Below the pieces are notes generated by a model. The model was not told where the DNA came from. It saw nothing but the letters and a program-made list of their open reading frames with translations, and searched no databases. A stretch of DNA of 64,000 nucleotides from positions 372,001 through 436,000 of the forward strand of contig JAAVUU010000001.1 of the NCBI GenBank assembly GCA_018449595.1, in the 5' to 3' direction. Positions 32,962 to 41,368 of the stretch are shown here, piece by piece. The DNA is from Rhizobiales bacterium dw_265. GTDB taxonomy: Bacteria; Pseudomonadota; Alphaproteobacteria; Micropepsales; Micropepsaceae. The position numbers and the translations under genes are program-made. Numbering within the stretch: position 1 is the first letter of the stretch; every line of letters begins with the position of its first letter.

Positions 32962-34459
32962 CGCCGGGGCGACGCCAAAGCCGCCGCGCCAAAAAAGCGC
33001 CCGGCAGATACAGGATCGCCAGCGCAACGACCGCCAGCAGGAACAGCGAGACCGGATCGTGACGGAAGACATCGAGCGTGCCGTTGGAAATCATCACGCT
33101 CTGATCGTAATAACGCTCGATCTCCGCGCCCAGAATCAGCGAGATCACCAGCGGCAGGCGCGGATAGTCGATTATCGTCAACACATAGCCGATCACGGCG
33201 AATACCAGCGTGACGACAATATTGCCGATCGTCTGATTGACCGCCCAGCTTCCCAGGATCGAGATGCCCACCACCAGCGGCACCAGGACATTGGCGCGCA
33301 ACACCGTGATGCGGGACAGAGATTTGGCCAGAAAGATACCGGCGATGGAGGCAAAGATGCAGGCCGCCACCAGCGCCCATACCAGTTCATAGATCAGATC
33401 CTGATGCTGAATCAGCAGAAGCGGCCCCGGATCAACCCCATGCAGGATCAGGATGGCAAGGAAAACCGCCATTTCCGCGCTGCCCGGAATACCGAAGGCC
33501 AGGGTCGGCACCAAAGTGCTGCAGTCCTTGGCATTGATCGCCGCCTCCGGGGCGATCACGCCTTTTATATTGCCCTTGCCGAAGCTTTCCCGGTCGGCCG
33601 ACGATTGTGAAACCAGCGTATAGGAGGCGAAAGCGGCAACCACGCCTCCCACGCCCGGGATCGCTCCGATCACCGTGCCCACCAGGGAACCCGAAAGCAC
33701 CACACGCCAATTCCGGAAGGTGGCGCGCACCCCCTCGAATGTCTCGGCCATGCGGAAGCTGTTGCTGGTCTCCGCAATGGATTTGCCGCTGACGAACAGC
33801 CGGACCATCTGCGTGATCGGAAACAGCCCGATCAGGGCGGGCACCAGGGGAATGCCATTCCACAGATAGGGAACGCCGAAGGCATAGCGGATATCGCCGG
33901 TCACCGAGTCATAGCCGATGGTCGAGATCATCAATCCGAACATCCCGACCATCAAACCTTCCAGCAACCGTCCGCCCGAGGTCAGCGAAACAACCACCAG
34001 CCCAAAGACGCACATGAGGAAAAATTGCGGCGGCCCGAACGACAGCACGATCTCCTGCGCCACGGGGATGATCGCCAGAAGGAAGAATGTCCCGAAAATG
34101 CCGCCAAGCGCATTCGCGCTGGCGGCGGCGCCGATCGCCAGACCACCTTTGCCCTGCTGCGCCAGGGGAAAACCGTCCAAACAGGTCGCGGCATTGGGCG
34201 CGGATCCGGGTGCATTGATCAGGATGGCCGATATGGAAGCGCCCATGGGAACCGCGCCCATCACGCCGGCGGCGAAAGCGATGGCGGTTGAAGCTTCCAG
34301 CCCGAACGTCAGGGGGATGACCAACGTCAGGCCGGTCGTTCCGCCCAATCCGGGCACCAGTCCGAAAAGCATGCCGAACGCCACGCCCAGGAACAGATAA
34401 GCGAGGTCTTTGATGACAAAGATGCTCTGAAGACCGCTCAACCACACATGGAAGATCAT
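32936..34459 (-). CDS. tctA: Tripartite tricarboxylate transporter, large permease subunit TctA
   Basis: 507 residues, the normal TctA length, with about a dozen membrane helices. Near the N-terminus Gly-Leu-Val-Pro-Gly-Leu-Gly-Gly-Thr-Thr-Gly and in the middle Ile-Pro-Gly-Val-Gly-Gly-Val-Val are the two conserved glycine-rich loops of the family, and Ala-Phe-Gly-Ile-Pro-Gly-Ser-Ala-Glu follows the second. The ATG at 34459 has an AGGGG ribosome site. The gene has its own promoter and operator and lies between the alcohol dehydrogenase operon and the divergent EutA-like operon. TctC and TctB partners are encoded elsewhere in the locus. Confidence 0.92.
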   Translation of the reverse strand: MIFHVWLSGLQSIFVIKDLAYLFLGVAFGMLFGLVPGLGGTTGLTLVIPLTFGLEASTAIAFAAGVMGAVPMGASISAILINAPGSAPNAATCLDGFPLAQQGKGGLAIGAAASANALGGIFGTFFLLAIIPVAQEIVLSFGPPQFFLMCVFGLVVVSLTSGGRLLEGLMVGMFGLMISTIGYDSVTGDIRYAFGVPYLWNGIPLVPALIGLFPITQMVRLFVSGKSIAETSNSFRMAETFEGVRATFRNWRVVLSGSLVGTVIGAIPGVGGVVAAFASYTLVSQSSADRESFGKGNIKGVIAPEAAINAKDCSTLVPTLAFGIPGSAEMAVFLAILILHGVDPGPLLLIQHQDLIYELVWALVAACIFASIAGIFLAKSLSRITVLRANVLVPLVVGISILGSWAVNQTIGNIVVTLVFAVIGYVLTIIDYPRLPLVISLILGAEIERYYDQSVMISNGTLDVFRHDPVSLFLLAVVALAILYLPGAFLARRLWRRPGVDRPIRRT

Positions 34460-34559
34460 TGCCGCCCCTTGCTGAACCCGCGTCCCGCCACTGTCACGAT
34501 TGTTCCGGCGCGGGTCATGACGCAACCGCGTTGACATGCACCGCCCGTGTGTACAAAAT

Positions 34560-34609
34560 GTCCGTATGGCGCACTTTTGTATCGTAAAAGCGCATCTGAC
34601 CCGCGTCAA
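34560..34609 (-). promoter_or_regulatory. tctA promoter and regulon operator
   Basis: Minus-strand TTGACG (34604-34609) and TACGAT (34581-34586) with 17 bases between, followed at once by ACAAAA and the operator GTGCG-CCATA-CGGAC (34574-34560). The operator overlaps the expected start point. It also lies upstream of the divergent EutA-like operon and could serve both. The following 34620-34670 stretch is unusually A/T-rich. Confidence 0.7.
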
Positions 34610-34725
34610 GAGATGTCGCTGAAAAGACAGAAAAAACAAGTTTTTAGACAAAAAAATAGCCTCGGCCGCCGTGTCTTCGTTAGCATGGATTTGACTTGGC
34701 AATGGCGCGATGCAGGTTGTTTGGA

Positions 34726-36339
34726 ATGGCGAACGGCAGTTCTTTGAAAGAGATTTCAGTGGTCATGGACGCGGCCTTGCCCCCGTTCCGGCGGATGCAC
34801 GAAATCGACGGCGAGCACTATCACGACGATGACGCGTGGGCGCAGGACTACGATCCCCGCAGCCACGCGCTGTGGCAATCCGATGTCGTGGAACTGATCA
34901 GCGTGGGAATCGATGTCGGTTCTTCCGGAACCCAGATCATCTTTTCGCGCATCCACATGCAGCGGATGGGCGACCACCTCAGCAGCCGATACTTCGTGGC
35001 GTTGCGCGAGCAGTTATATCAGTCGCCGGTGGCGTTCACGCCCTATGCCCAGGGCCTGACCATCGACAAGGACGCCCTGTCGGCGATCATCGCGGACGCC
35101 TATCGCGCGGCGGACGTCGAACCGGTCGACATCGACACCGGCGCCGTGATCCTGACCGGCGAGGCGCTGCGGCGCGAGAATGCGCAAGCTGTCGCGGATA
35201 TTCTGGCCGAGCGCAGCGGGGATTTCGTCTGCACCATGGCAGGCCATCATATCGAGGCCCAGCTTGCCGCCTATGGGTCGGGCGCGGCCTGGCTCTCGAA
35301 CCAGGATAATAAGCGGATCCTGAATATCGATATCGGGGGCGGCACGACCAAATATGCCGTCGTCGAAAGGGGCCGGGTCATCCAGAGCGCCGCGCTTCAT
35401 GTCGGCGGACGGCTTCACGTGTTTGACGGGGACAGCCTGCTGGTGCGGCAAGAGCCCGTGGGCAAGCAGATGGCCTCGCAGATCGGAGCGGCATGGCGCC
35501 TGGGCGCGGCAGCGTCGGACGCGGAGAAAGACCGCCTTGCCGACCGCATGGCCCAGTACATCATCCAGGGGGCCTCGGCGGAGACCGACGACCCGGGCTT
35601 GCAACGATTGATGCTGACCGATCCGCTCACATTCGTCGGCCCCATCGACGGCGTGATGTTCTCCGGTGGCGTCTCCGAATATATCTATGGCCGCGAGGCC
35701 CGTGATTTCGGGGATATGGGACCCCGGTTGGGCGCAAGATTGGCGGCAATGGGTCAAGCAGGAAAATTGCCCTGGCCGATGCTGCCCGCCGGCACGGGCA
35801 TTCGGGCCACCGCGCTGGGACTTTCGGAATATTCCTTTCAGCTCAGCGGCAACACCATCTATATCTCCGATCCGCAGCAGGTATTGCCGCGCCGCAACCT
35901 GCGCGTTGTGCAGCCGGATATCCCCCTGCCCGACGACATCGATTCCCACGCGGTTGCGCGCACGATCCTGGAACGCAGCAAGTATGAAAGCGGCGATGAA
36001 ACACTCGCTTATGCCTTCCGCTGGGCAGGTCCTCCCAGCTACCGCCGCATTTCCGCATTCGCACGTGGCCTGGCGCTCGCGCTTGCCGACCGGGCAGAGG
36101 GTCCCAATCCGATCTACATCGTGCTGGACGGCGATATCGCCCGAACCCTGGGCCAGATCCTGCATGACGAACTGCACGTCACCGCCCCGCTGCTGATCAT
36201 AGACGGCATACTGCTGTCAGAGTTCGAGTTCGTGGATTTCGGCCGTGTCCGGCTGCCCTCCAACACGGTGCCCATCACCATCAAATCCCTGCTCTTTTCC
36301 AAAGACCCCAGAGATCCGCAAGCTCTGCGGCGCGAATGA
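34726..36339 (+). CDS. EutA-like reactivating ATPase 1
   Basis: About 537 residues. All three actin/Hsp70-fold nucleotide motifs are present: Val-Gly-Ile-Asp-Val-Gly-Ser-Ser at about 60-67, Asn-Ile-Asp-Ile-Gly-Gly-Gly-Thr-Thr in the middle and Phe-Ser-Gly-Gly-Val-Ser-Glu-Tyr later. The C-terminal Val-Pro-Ile-Thr-Ile-Lys-Ser-Leu-Leu-Phe matches the end of EutA. EutA exchanges damaged cofactor of ethanolamine ammonia-lyase with ATP use. No EutB or EutC is in the window. The N-terminal 50 residues before the first motif are extra and His/Asp-rich. The start is uncertain; ATGs at 34765 and 34795 are possible. A bicupin gene follows after 23 bases. Confidence 0.8.
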   Translation: MANGSSLKEISVVMDAALPPFRRMHEIDGEHYHDDDAWAQDYDPRSHALWQSDVVELISVGIDVGSSGTQIIFSRIHMQRMGDHLSSRYFVALREQLYQSPVAFTPYAQGLTIDKDALSAIIADAYRAADVEPVDIDTGAVILTGEALRRENAQAVADILAERSGDFVCTMAGHHIEAQLAAYGSGAAWLSNQDNKRILNIDIGGGTTKYAVVERGRVIQSAALHVGGRLHVFDGDSLLVRQEPVGKQMASQIGAAWRLGAAASDAEKDRLADRMAQYIIQGASAETDDPGLQRLMLTDPLTFVGPIDGVMFSGGVSEYIYGREARDFGDMGPRLGARLAAMGQAGKLPWPMLPAGTGIRATALGLSEYSFQLSGNTIYISDPQQVLPRRNLRVVQPDIPLPDDIDSHAVARTILERSKYESGDETLAYAFRWAGPPSYRRISAFARGLALALADRAEGPNPIYIVLDGDIARTLGQILHDELHVTAPLLIIDGILLSEFEFVDFGRVRLPSNTVPITIKSLLFSKDPRDPQALRRE

Positions 36340-36362
36340 CCGACCCAAAAAGAGGAACTGCC

Positions 36363-37496
36363 ATGGCCAAGAACGCGATCGTATCCGAAGAACTGGCGAA
36401 AAAATTCGCCACCGAGAAGGATACTCCCTATCGGCGCTGGGTGGCCAATGAGGGGCTGGACATCATCAGCGCGCACTATATCCCCGACCTGAATACGGTG
36501 GAGCTGAAACCCTGGGCGCGGCGCGGCGGACGGGGCGTCTATATCAACCACGAGGCATCGCGTACCTCCAACGACTGCTATGTGTGCGAAATTCCGCCGG
36601 GTGCGGAACTGGCGCCGCAGCGTCAGCTATACGAGGAAATGATCTATGTGCTGGATGGCACGGGGTCCTGCACGGTATGGAACGATTCCGGTCATAAGGT
36701 GACCTTCGAGTGGGGCAAGGGATCGTTGTTCGCCATCCCGCTGAATGCCTGGCATCAGTTCTTCAACGGCAGCGGACAAAAGCCCGCTCGCTTTGTCGCC
36801 GTCACCAACAGCCCCGGCATCATCAACCTGTACGAAGACCTGGATTTCGTCTTCAACACGGCGCACGACTTCAAAAGCCGTTTCAACGGCGAGCCGGACT
36901 ATTTCGCCAACCGCGGAGAACAGAAGGGGCTGCTGCTGGACACCAATTTCGTCGCCGATGCCATCAACCTGCCCCTGATCAGCGCCAAGGAACGGGGTGC
37001 CGGCGGCGGTCATATCCGCTTCAACCTGGCCAAGGGATCGATGAATTGCCACATCTCGGAATTTCCCATCGAGACCTACAAGAAGGGCCATGCGCATGGT
37101 CCGGGCGCGCATGTGATCATCATGAAGGGGGAAGGCTATTCCCTGATGTGGCCGGAGGGCGAGGAGCCGCGGCGCTACGACTGGAAAGAAGGCGCGATGA
37201 TTGTGCCGCCGAACATGTGGTTCCACCAGCATTTCAACACCGGCACCACGCCCAGCCGCTATCTGGCGTTCAAGCATGAGGTGGTTTCCGTTCGCAATGC
37301 CCAGGGCGTGCCAAAAGCCTGGATCAGCCGGCGGCTGGGCGGGGACCAGATCGACTATGCCGACGAAAGCCCGGTCGTGCGCCGTCTGTTCACCGATGAG
37401 CTTGCCAAAAAGGGCCTGAAACCCAAAATGGACGACGCCTACGATTTCGAGCAGCAGGAACTGGCGCGCCAGGCGGAGATGGTCACCGCCCAATGA
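36363..37496 (+). CDS. Bicupin protein 2, between two EutA-like genes
   Basis: 377 residues, two cupin domains. In the N-terminal cupin the usual His-x-His is Gln86-Arg-Gln88, so that metal site is lost although the Tyr-Glu-Glu-Met-Ile-Tyr-Val-Leu-Asp-Gly-Thr-Gly strand is intact. In the C-terminal cupin His243-Ala-His245, Gly-Glu-Gly-Tyr-Ser and Trp-Phe-His288-Gln-His290 remain. It is a paralogue of bicupin 1, with the same Pro-Pro-x-x-Trp-Phe-His-Gln-His-Phe-Asn block. It lies 23 bases after EutA-like 1 and 15 before EutA-like 2, so the three should be one transcript. A nickel- or iron-dependent enzyme is likely; the reaction is unknown. Confidence 0.75.
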   Translation: MAKNAIVSEELAKKFATEKDTPYRRWVANEGLDIISAHYIPDLNTVELKPWARRGGRGVYINHEASRTSNDCYVCEIPPGAELAPQRQLYEEMIYVLDGTGSCTVWNDSGHKVTFEWGKGSLFAIPLNAWHQFFNGSGQKPARFVAVTNSPGIINLYEDLDFVFNTAHDFKSRFNGEPDYFANRGEQKGLLLDTNFVADAINLPLISAKERGAGGGHIRFNLAKGSMNCHISEFPIETYKKGHAHGPGAHVIIMKGEGYSLMWPEGEEPRRYDWKEGAMIVPPNMWFHQHFNTGTTPSRYLAFKHEVVSVRNAQGVPKAWISRRLGGDQIDYADESPVVRRLFTDELAKKGLKPKMDDAYDFEQQELARQAEMVTAQ

Positions 37497-37511
37497 TGGG
37501 GAAAGTCCAGC

Positions 37512-39002
37512 ATGCATGAAGCGGACTTCGATCATGACCATGAGGAACTCTATGCCCGGTCCAGTGATCTGGAGGGCATGGAGTTCATCACGCTGACCAG
37601 CGTCGGCGTCGATATCGGGTCGTCGACCTCACATGTCATGTTCTCACGCCTCACCCTGCGGCGCGAAGGCACCGCCTTTTCCACCAAATTCCATGTGACC
37701 GAGCGCCGTCTGATCTGGGCCTCTCCGGTGCTGCTGACGCCGTACATTTCGGCCACCACCATCAACTTCGATGCCTTGAAGGATTTCGTCGATCGCTGTT
37801 ACGACGATGCCGGAATCGGCCGGAACGCCGTCGACTCCGGTGCCGTGGTGATCACCGGCGAGGCGCTGGCAAAGCAAAACGCCCGCCCGATACTCGAATA
37901 TTTCTCCGGGCACGGCGGCAAGTTCGTCTGTGCATCGGCCGGTCCCCATCATGAGGCATTGCTGGCTGCGCATGGCAGCGGCGCCGTCGATCTTTCCCGC
38001 GCGAGCCACAGCCGGGTGCTGAATGTCGACATCGGTGGAGGCACGACCAAGTTTTCCCTGATCGTGAACGGAAAGGTGCAACGAACCGCGGCCGTCAATA
38101 TCGGCGCGCGCCTGGTCGCGTTTGACAAGATGGGGCGGGTGACCCGCCTGGAGAATGCCGGTGCGCGCCTGGCTTCGTCCGCCAGCGTGTCCGTACTGAT
38201 GGGACAGCCGATATCGCCGAAAAGCCGTGCCGCGATGGCGAGGGAAATGCGGGACGTTCTGGTGGAAATCATTACGGGCAAGCCCGGCGCATTGGCGCAG
38301 GAACTGATGATTACGGCAGGGATTGAGACCGATCTCGACCGGATCGACTATCTGATGTTTTCCGGCGGGGTATCCGAATATATCCATGACGGCGGCGCAC
38401 CGGCTTTCGGGGACCTGGGTCCATTGCTGGGAGATGAACTGCGCCGCTTCGTGAAAGGGCTGCCCGCCGGCATGGTGGCGGAACCGGCACAGGGCATCCG
38501 GGCGACGGTTATCGGCGCGAGCGAATACACCCTGCAGGCCAGCGGCGCGACCAGCTTCTCGACCGGCACGTCATTCCTGCCGCTTCATGGGCTGAAAGCC
38601 GTGCGCGCGGTCTATGATCCCTCGCGTCCATTCGCTGAGGTGCTGAGGGAGGCGTTTGAAAAGTTCGACATTCCCGCGTTTGGAGCCGGGCTGCTTTTAT
38701 CGGTGTCGATTCAGGAGGATATTGACTATCCCGTGCTGCGAAATATTGCTTGCGGCATTGCAGCGGTTGTCCGGCACAATCCGGATGCTCCGGTCACCGT
38801 GAATATCGAGGAAGACGTGGCCCGCTCGCTGGGACACATCCTGCACGGCGAATTCGCCCCGCCAAATCCGCTCCTGTCAATTGACGGAATCGTGCTGGGC
38901 GATCTGGACTATGTGGATATTGGAGAGCCTTTGGGCGCAATGGGGACGTTTCCCGTCACGGTCAAATCGCTGCTGTTCCCCGACACGGGCTCGCTGCTTT
39001 GA
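37512..39002 (+). CDS. EutA-like reactivating ATPase 2
   Basis: 496 residues. It repeats the three ATPase motifs: Val-Gly-Val-Asp-Ile-Gly-Ser-Ser-Thr-Ser near residue 35, Asn-Val-Asp-Ile-Gly-Gly-Gly-Thr-Thr and Phe-Ser-Gly-Gly-Val-Ser-Glu-Tyr. Ser-Ala-Gly-Pro-His-His-Glu is closer to Escherichia EutA than the matching segment of the first copy. It ends in Val-Lys-Ser-Leu-Leu-Phe-Pro, as EutA does. The two copies are clearly diverged, so they may form a hetero-oligomer or serve two clients (the two bicupins). Both conserve the phosphate motifs, so both should bind ATP. No ethanolamine genes are near. Confidence 0.8.
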   Translation: MHEADFDHDHEELYARSSDLEGMEFITLTSVGVDIGSSTSHVMFSRLTLRREGTAFSTKFHVTERRLIWASPVLLTPYISATTINFDALKDFVDRCYDDAGIGRNAVDSGAVVITGEALAKQNARPILEYFSGHGGKFVCASAGPHHEALLAAHGSGAVDLSRASHSRVLNVDIGGGTTKFSLIVNGKVQRTAAVNIGARLVAFDKMGRVTRLENAGARLASSASVSVLMGQPISPKSRAAMAREMRDVLVEIITGKPGALAQELMITAGIETDLDRIDYLMFSGGVSEYIHDGGAPAFGDLGPLLGDELRRFVKGLPAGMVAEPAQGIRATVIGASEYTLQASGATSFSTGTSFLPLHGLKAVRAVYDPSRPFAEVLREAFEKFDIPAFGAGLLLSVSIQEDIDYPVLRNIACGIAAVVRHNPDAPVTVNIEEDVARSLGHILHGEFAPPNPLLSIDGIVLGDLDYVDIGEPLGAMGTFPVTVKSLLFPDTGSLL

Positions 39003-39064
39003 GGATCAGCGCCCCGGCGCGTCCGGGAAGCCCGGCCTTGTCCAGCTCGGCAATGGTGCTGGAG

Positions 39065-39121
39065 TTATAAAAGTCCTGCAGGGGCCTTTTCCAGCCCGGC
39101 AATCAGCAGAGATTTTTTCAT
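39065..39121 (-). pseudogene. Short reading frame with strong ribosome site, likely a frameshifted remnant
   Basis: An ATG at 39121 follows GGGAGGGAGC, a very strong ribosome site, but the frame stops after 18 codons. Shifting by one base after codon 11 continues an open, protein-like frame (Phe-Tyr-Asn-Ser-Ser-Thr-Ile-Ala-Glu-Leu-Asp-Lys) into the end of the EutA-like gene. This looks like the broken start of a small gene downstream of tctC. A real 18-residue peptide is the alternative. Confidence 0.3.
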
Positions 39122-39146
39122 GCTCCCTCCCGTTTTTATATTTGAT

Positions 39147-40109
39147 TCAGAGAGCCCCGCTCCACTTGGCGACAAGCGCGCTTTGCGCCTGGATCATCTT
39201 GGCGGTATCGGCCGCGTCGAGCGGAAACAGGCCGGTATCCAGCTTGGCCGCCCAGGCCTTGGCATCGGCGGATTTCGCGGCATTGACAAGCGTGCCCGAT
39301 AACCTGGCGACGATGTCGTGAGCCAGCCCCGGAGGCGCGGCAACGGGGCGCCACTGGAATATCTGGCCCAAGTCCGGCTTGCCGACCGAAGCGGCATCCT
39401 GCGCGCCCGCGACCGAGGTCTTCTCCTGGAAGACGAACAGTATCTTGGCCAGGCCGGACGCCGCCAGCTGCTTCAGCGTGGTAAGAGAATGCACCACGGC
39501 ATCGACATCGCCGCGCGTGACCGCGATCACGGTATTGGGCGAATCGCCATAGCCCGACACCAGCCGGACCCGGATGCCCAGCGACGCCGCGAATACCTTT
39601 GTGGCGAAATAGTCGGTCGAACCGATGCCGGTCGAAGAGAAGACGATGGGCCGCTTGTCGCTTAAGGCCTTGAGATCGGCGACAGTCTTGATGCCGCTGT
39701 TCTTGCCGACCGCCAAGCCATAAGTGTCGCGGCCGAGATTGGCGATCCAGGTCAGCTTGCCGAAATCCATCGGTCCCATGTTCTTTGACATGAGAATGCC
39801 CGGAACGCTGACCAGGCTGATATTGTAGCCATCCGGCGGATCCTGAAGCAGTTGGAAGATGGCCTGCTTGCCGGCCGCGCCCGGTGCGTTGATCGGCGCG
39901 ACATTGACGGAGCCCAGGCCGCTCTGCAGCAGCGCCGCGAACTTGCGGCCATAGGAATCGAAGCTGCCACCCGGTCCGTATGGGATGATGAAACTGATCG
40001 GCTGGCTGGGATAGGACGCGGCCCGCGCCAGACCAGCGGTACCGAGGCACATGGCACCCCCGACGGCTGCCGTCGGCAGAAACCGTCTGCGTGACATTTG
40101 CGGCGCCAT
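39147..40109 (-). CDS. tctC: Tripartite tricarboxylate transporter, periplasmic binding protein TctC
   Basis: 320 residues. Ser-Arg-Arg-Arg-Phe-Leu-Pro begins a Tat-like signal peptide ending Gly-Leu-Ala-Arg-Ala-Ala. Ser-Phe-Ile-Ile-Pro-Tyr-Gly-Pro-Gly-Gly-Ser-Phe-Asp is the ligand-loop signature of the Bug/TctC family, and Asn-Ala-Pro-Gly-Ala-Ala-Gly-Lys-Gln-Ala is the second conserved block. It captures a carboxylate and passes it to TctAB. Binding proteins of this type serve terephthalate and protocatechuate uptake in other bacteria. It has its own regulon operator at 40124-40138. Confidence 0.9.
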   Translation of the reverse strand: MAPQMSRRRFLPTAAVGGAMCLGTAGLARAASYPSQPISFIIPYGPGGSFDSYGRKFAALLQSGLGSVNVAPINAPGAAGKQAIFQLLQDPPDGYNISLVSVPGILMSKNMGPMDFGKLTWIANLGRDTYGLAVGKNSGIKTVADLKALSDKRPIVFSSTGIGSTDYFATKVFAASLGIRVRLVSGYGDSPNTVIAVTRGDVDAVVHSLTTLKQLAASGLAKILFVFQEKTSVAGAQDAASVGKPDLGQIFQWRPVAAPPGLAHDIVARLSGTLVNAAKSADAKAWAAKLDTGLFPLDAADTAKMIQAQSALVAKWSGAL

Positions 40110-40123
40110 GCGAAACTCCCATT

Positions 40124-40183
40124 GTGCGCTTTGCGCACTTTTGTTACTTGATTAAATCATACGAGGTCATGGCGCAGAGTCAA
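40124..40183 (-). promoter_or_regulatory. tctC promoter and regulon operator
   Basis: Minus-strand TTGACT (40178-40183) and TATGAT (40156-40161), 16 bases apart, are followed by the perfect operator GTGCG-CAAAG-CGCAC (40138-40124), preceded by ACAAAA. The operator lies 15 bases before the ATG. Confidence 0.75.
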
Positions 40184-40190
40184 CGTCGCG

Positions 40191-41252
40191 TTATTCCGCC
40201 GCCCTTGCAGACGCCGGGTCCGCCCGCTGCAGCCTGTAGATCAAGCTGCCGACAATCCAGCTGAGCGCCAGGACGGCGATCATCAGATAGCCGATCATCC
40301 CGAAATTGTCGCTGACGGCGGCGACACCGGACCAAAACCGGCCGCTCAGACTGTAATGTGACCGCAGCAGTGCCAGAACCTCGGCGCCACCCACGGCAAG
40401 CGCGACGAAAACGGAGATGCCCGTAACGATCACATTGTAATGAAGTTTGCGCAACGGATTGACCAGCGACCAACTGTAAGCACCCAGCATCAGGATGCTA
40501 TCCAGGGTGTCGATCAGCGACATGCCCGCGGTAAAAAGTGCGGGAAAGATCAGAATGGTCCAGATCGCCAGGCCGCGCGTGGCTTCCGCCGCGGAAAGGC
40601 CCAGCAGGCCGATCTCGGTGGCCGTGTCAAATCCAAGACCAAACAGCAGGCCGATCGGGTACAGATGCCAGCTGGCCGACACCAGCCGAAACAGGCGGCC
40701 ATAGAACCGGCCCAGCAGGCCGCGCTGTCCCAGAATGCGGGCAATATCCTCTTCGCGCCATGCCGTGCCGTCCCTGGCGCCGCGAAGCGCACGGAGCAAC
40801 GCCAGCAACACATGCAGATTAATGGCGGCCAGCAGGAACAGGACCCCCGAGGAAATCAGCGTGCCCGCCACACCGCCAAATTGTTCGAGCAGATTCAATC
40901 TCGTGCGCAGTCCGGCCGCCGTGATTGCCAGCGCGACCGACAGGACGACGACGATGGTGGAATGTCCCAACGAGAAGAACAGTCCCACACCGACCGGCCG
41001 CTTGCCATCCTGCACGAGCTTGCGCGTGGCATTGTCGATTGCCGCGATATGATCGGCATCGACCGCATGACGCAGCCCAAGGCCGAACGCCAGCGCCGCC
41101 GACCCGGCCAGAAGGACGTTGTGGCGGAACAGCAGGATCGCCGTCAACCAGGTCATGCCGTTGAACAGAAGCACCATGCCCAGAATGCCGGCAATCCGCA
41201 GCTTCAGGCTTGCAGTGAAGAGGCGCGCGACGGCCGGAAAATGCGCTCTCAT
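40191..41252 (-). CDS. Nickel/cobalt transporter, NiCoT family
   Basis: About 353 residues, eight predicted membrane helices. The family signature His-Ala-Val-Asp-Ala-Asp-His-Ile in helix 2 is intact, as are Phe-Ser-Leu-Gly-His-Ser-Thr, Gly-Phe-Asp-Thr-Ala-Thr-Glu and Phe-Thr-Ala-Gly-Met-Ser-Leu-Ile-Asp-Thr-Leu-Asp. These residues form the metal path of HoxN and NixA. The chosen ATG at 41252 leaves the NikR-like operator outside the gene; a start at 41282 would place it inside. It is divergent from nikR, which indicates nickel rather than cobalt as the main cargo. Confidence 0.9.
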   Translation of the reverse strand: MRAHFPAVARLFTASLKLRIAGILGMVLLFNGMTWLTAILLFRHNVLLAGSAALAFGLGLRHAVDADHIAAIDNATRKLVQDGKRPVGVGLFFSLGHSTIVVVLSVALAITAAGLRTRLNLLEQFGGVAGTLISSGVLFLLAAINLHVLLALLRALRGARDGTAWREEDIARILGQRGLLGRFYGRLFRLVSASWHLYPIGLLFGLGFDTATEIGLLGLSAAEATRGLAIWTILIFPALFTAGMSLIDTLDSILMLGAYSWSLVNPLRKLHYNVIVTGISVFVALAVGGAEVLALLRSHYSLSGRFWSGVAAVSDNFGMIGYLMIAVLALSWIVGSLIYRLQRADPASARAAE

Positions 41253-41264
41253 GCGCCATGCCCA

Positions 41265-41292
41265 ATATGCAGCAAGCGGCAATTCATCATAC
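41265..41292. promoter_or_regulatory. NikR-like operator between the NiCoT transporter and nikR
   Basis: ATATGC, 16 bases, then TCATAC. The known NikR site of Escherichia coli is GTATGA-N16-TCATAC: one half here is identical, the other matches four of six, and the spacing is exact. It lies in the 116-base gap between the two divergent genes. Confidence 0.7.
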
Positions 41293-41368
41293 CGATGGCC
41301 GCGTATATTCCGGTTTGCGCTCCATGCTGGATCATGAAATCATCCCGGGGTCACGAAAGGATCGGCGA

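Noticed and set aside
34726..39002. An ethanolamine utilisation operon
   Set aside because: Two EutA homologues are present, but no EutB, EutC, shell proteins or other eut genes occur in the window, and the gene between them is a bicupin.
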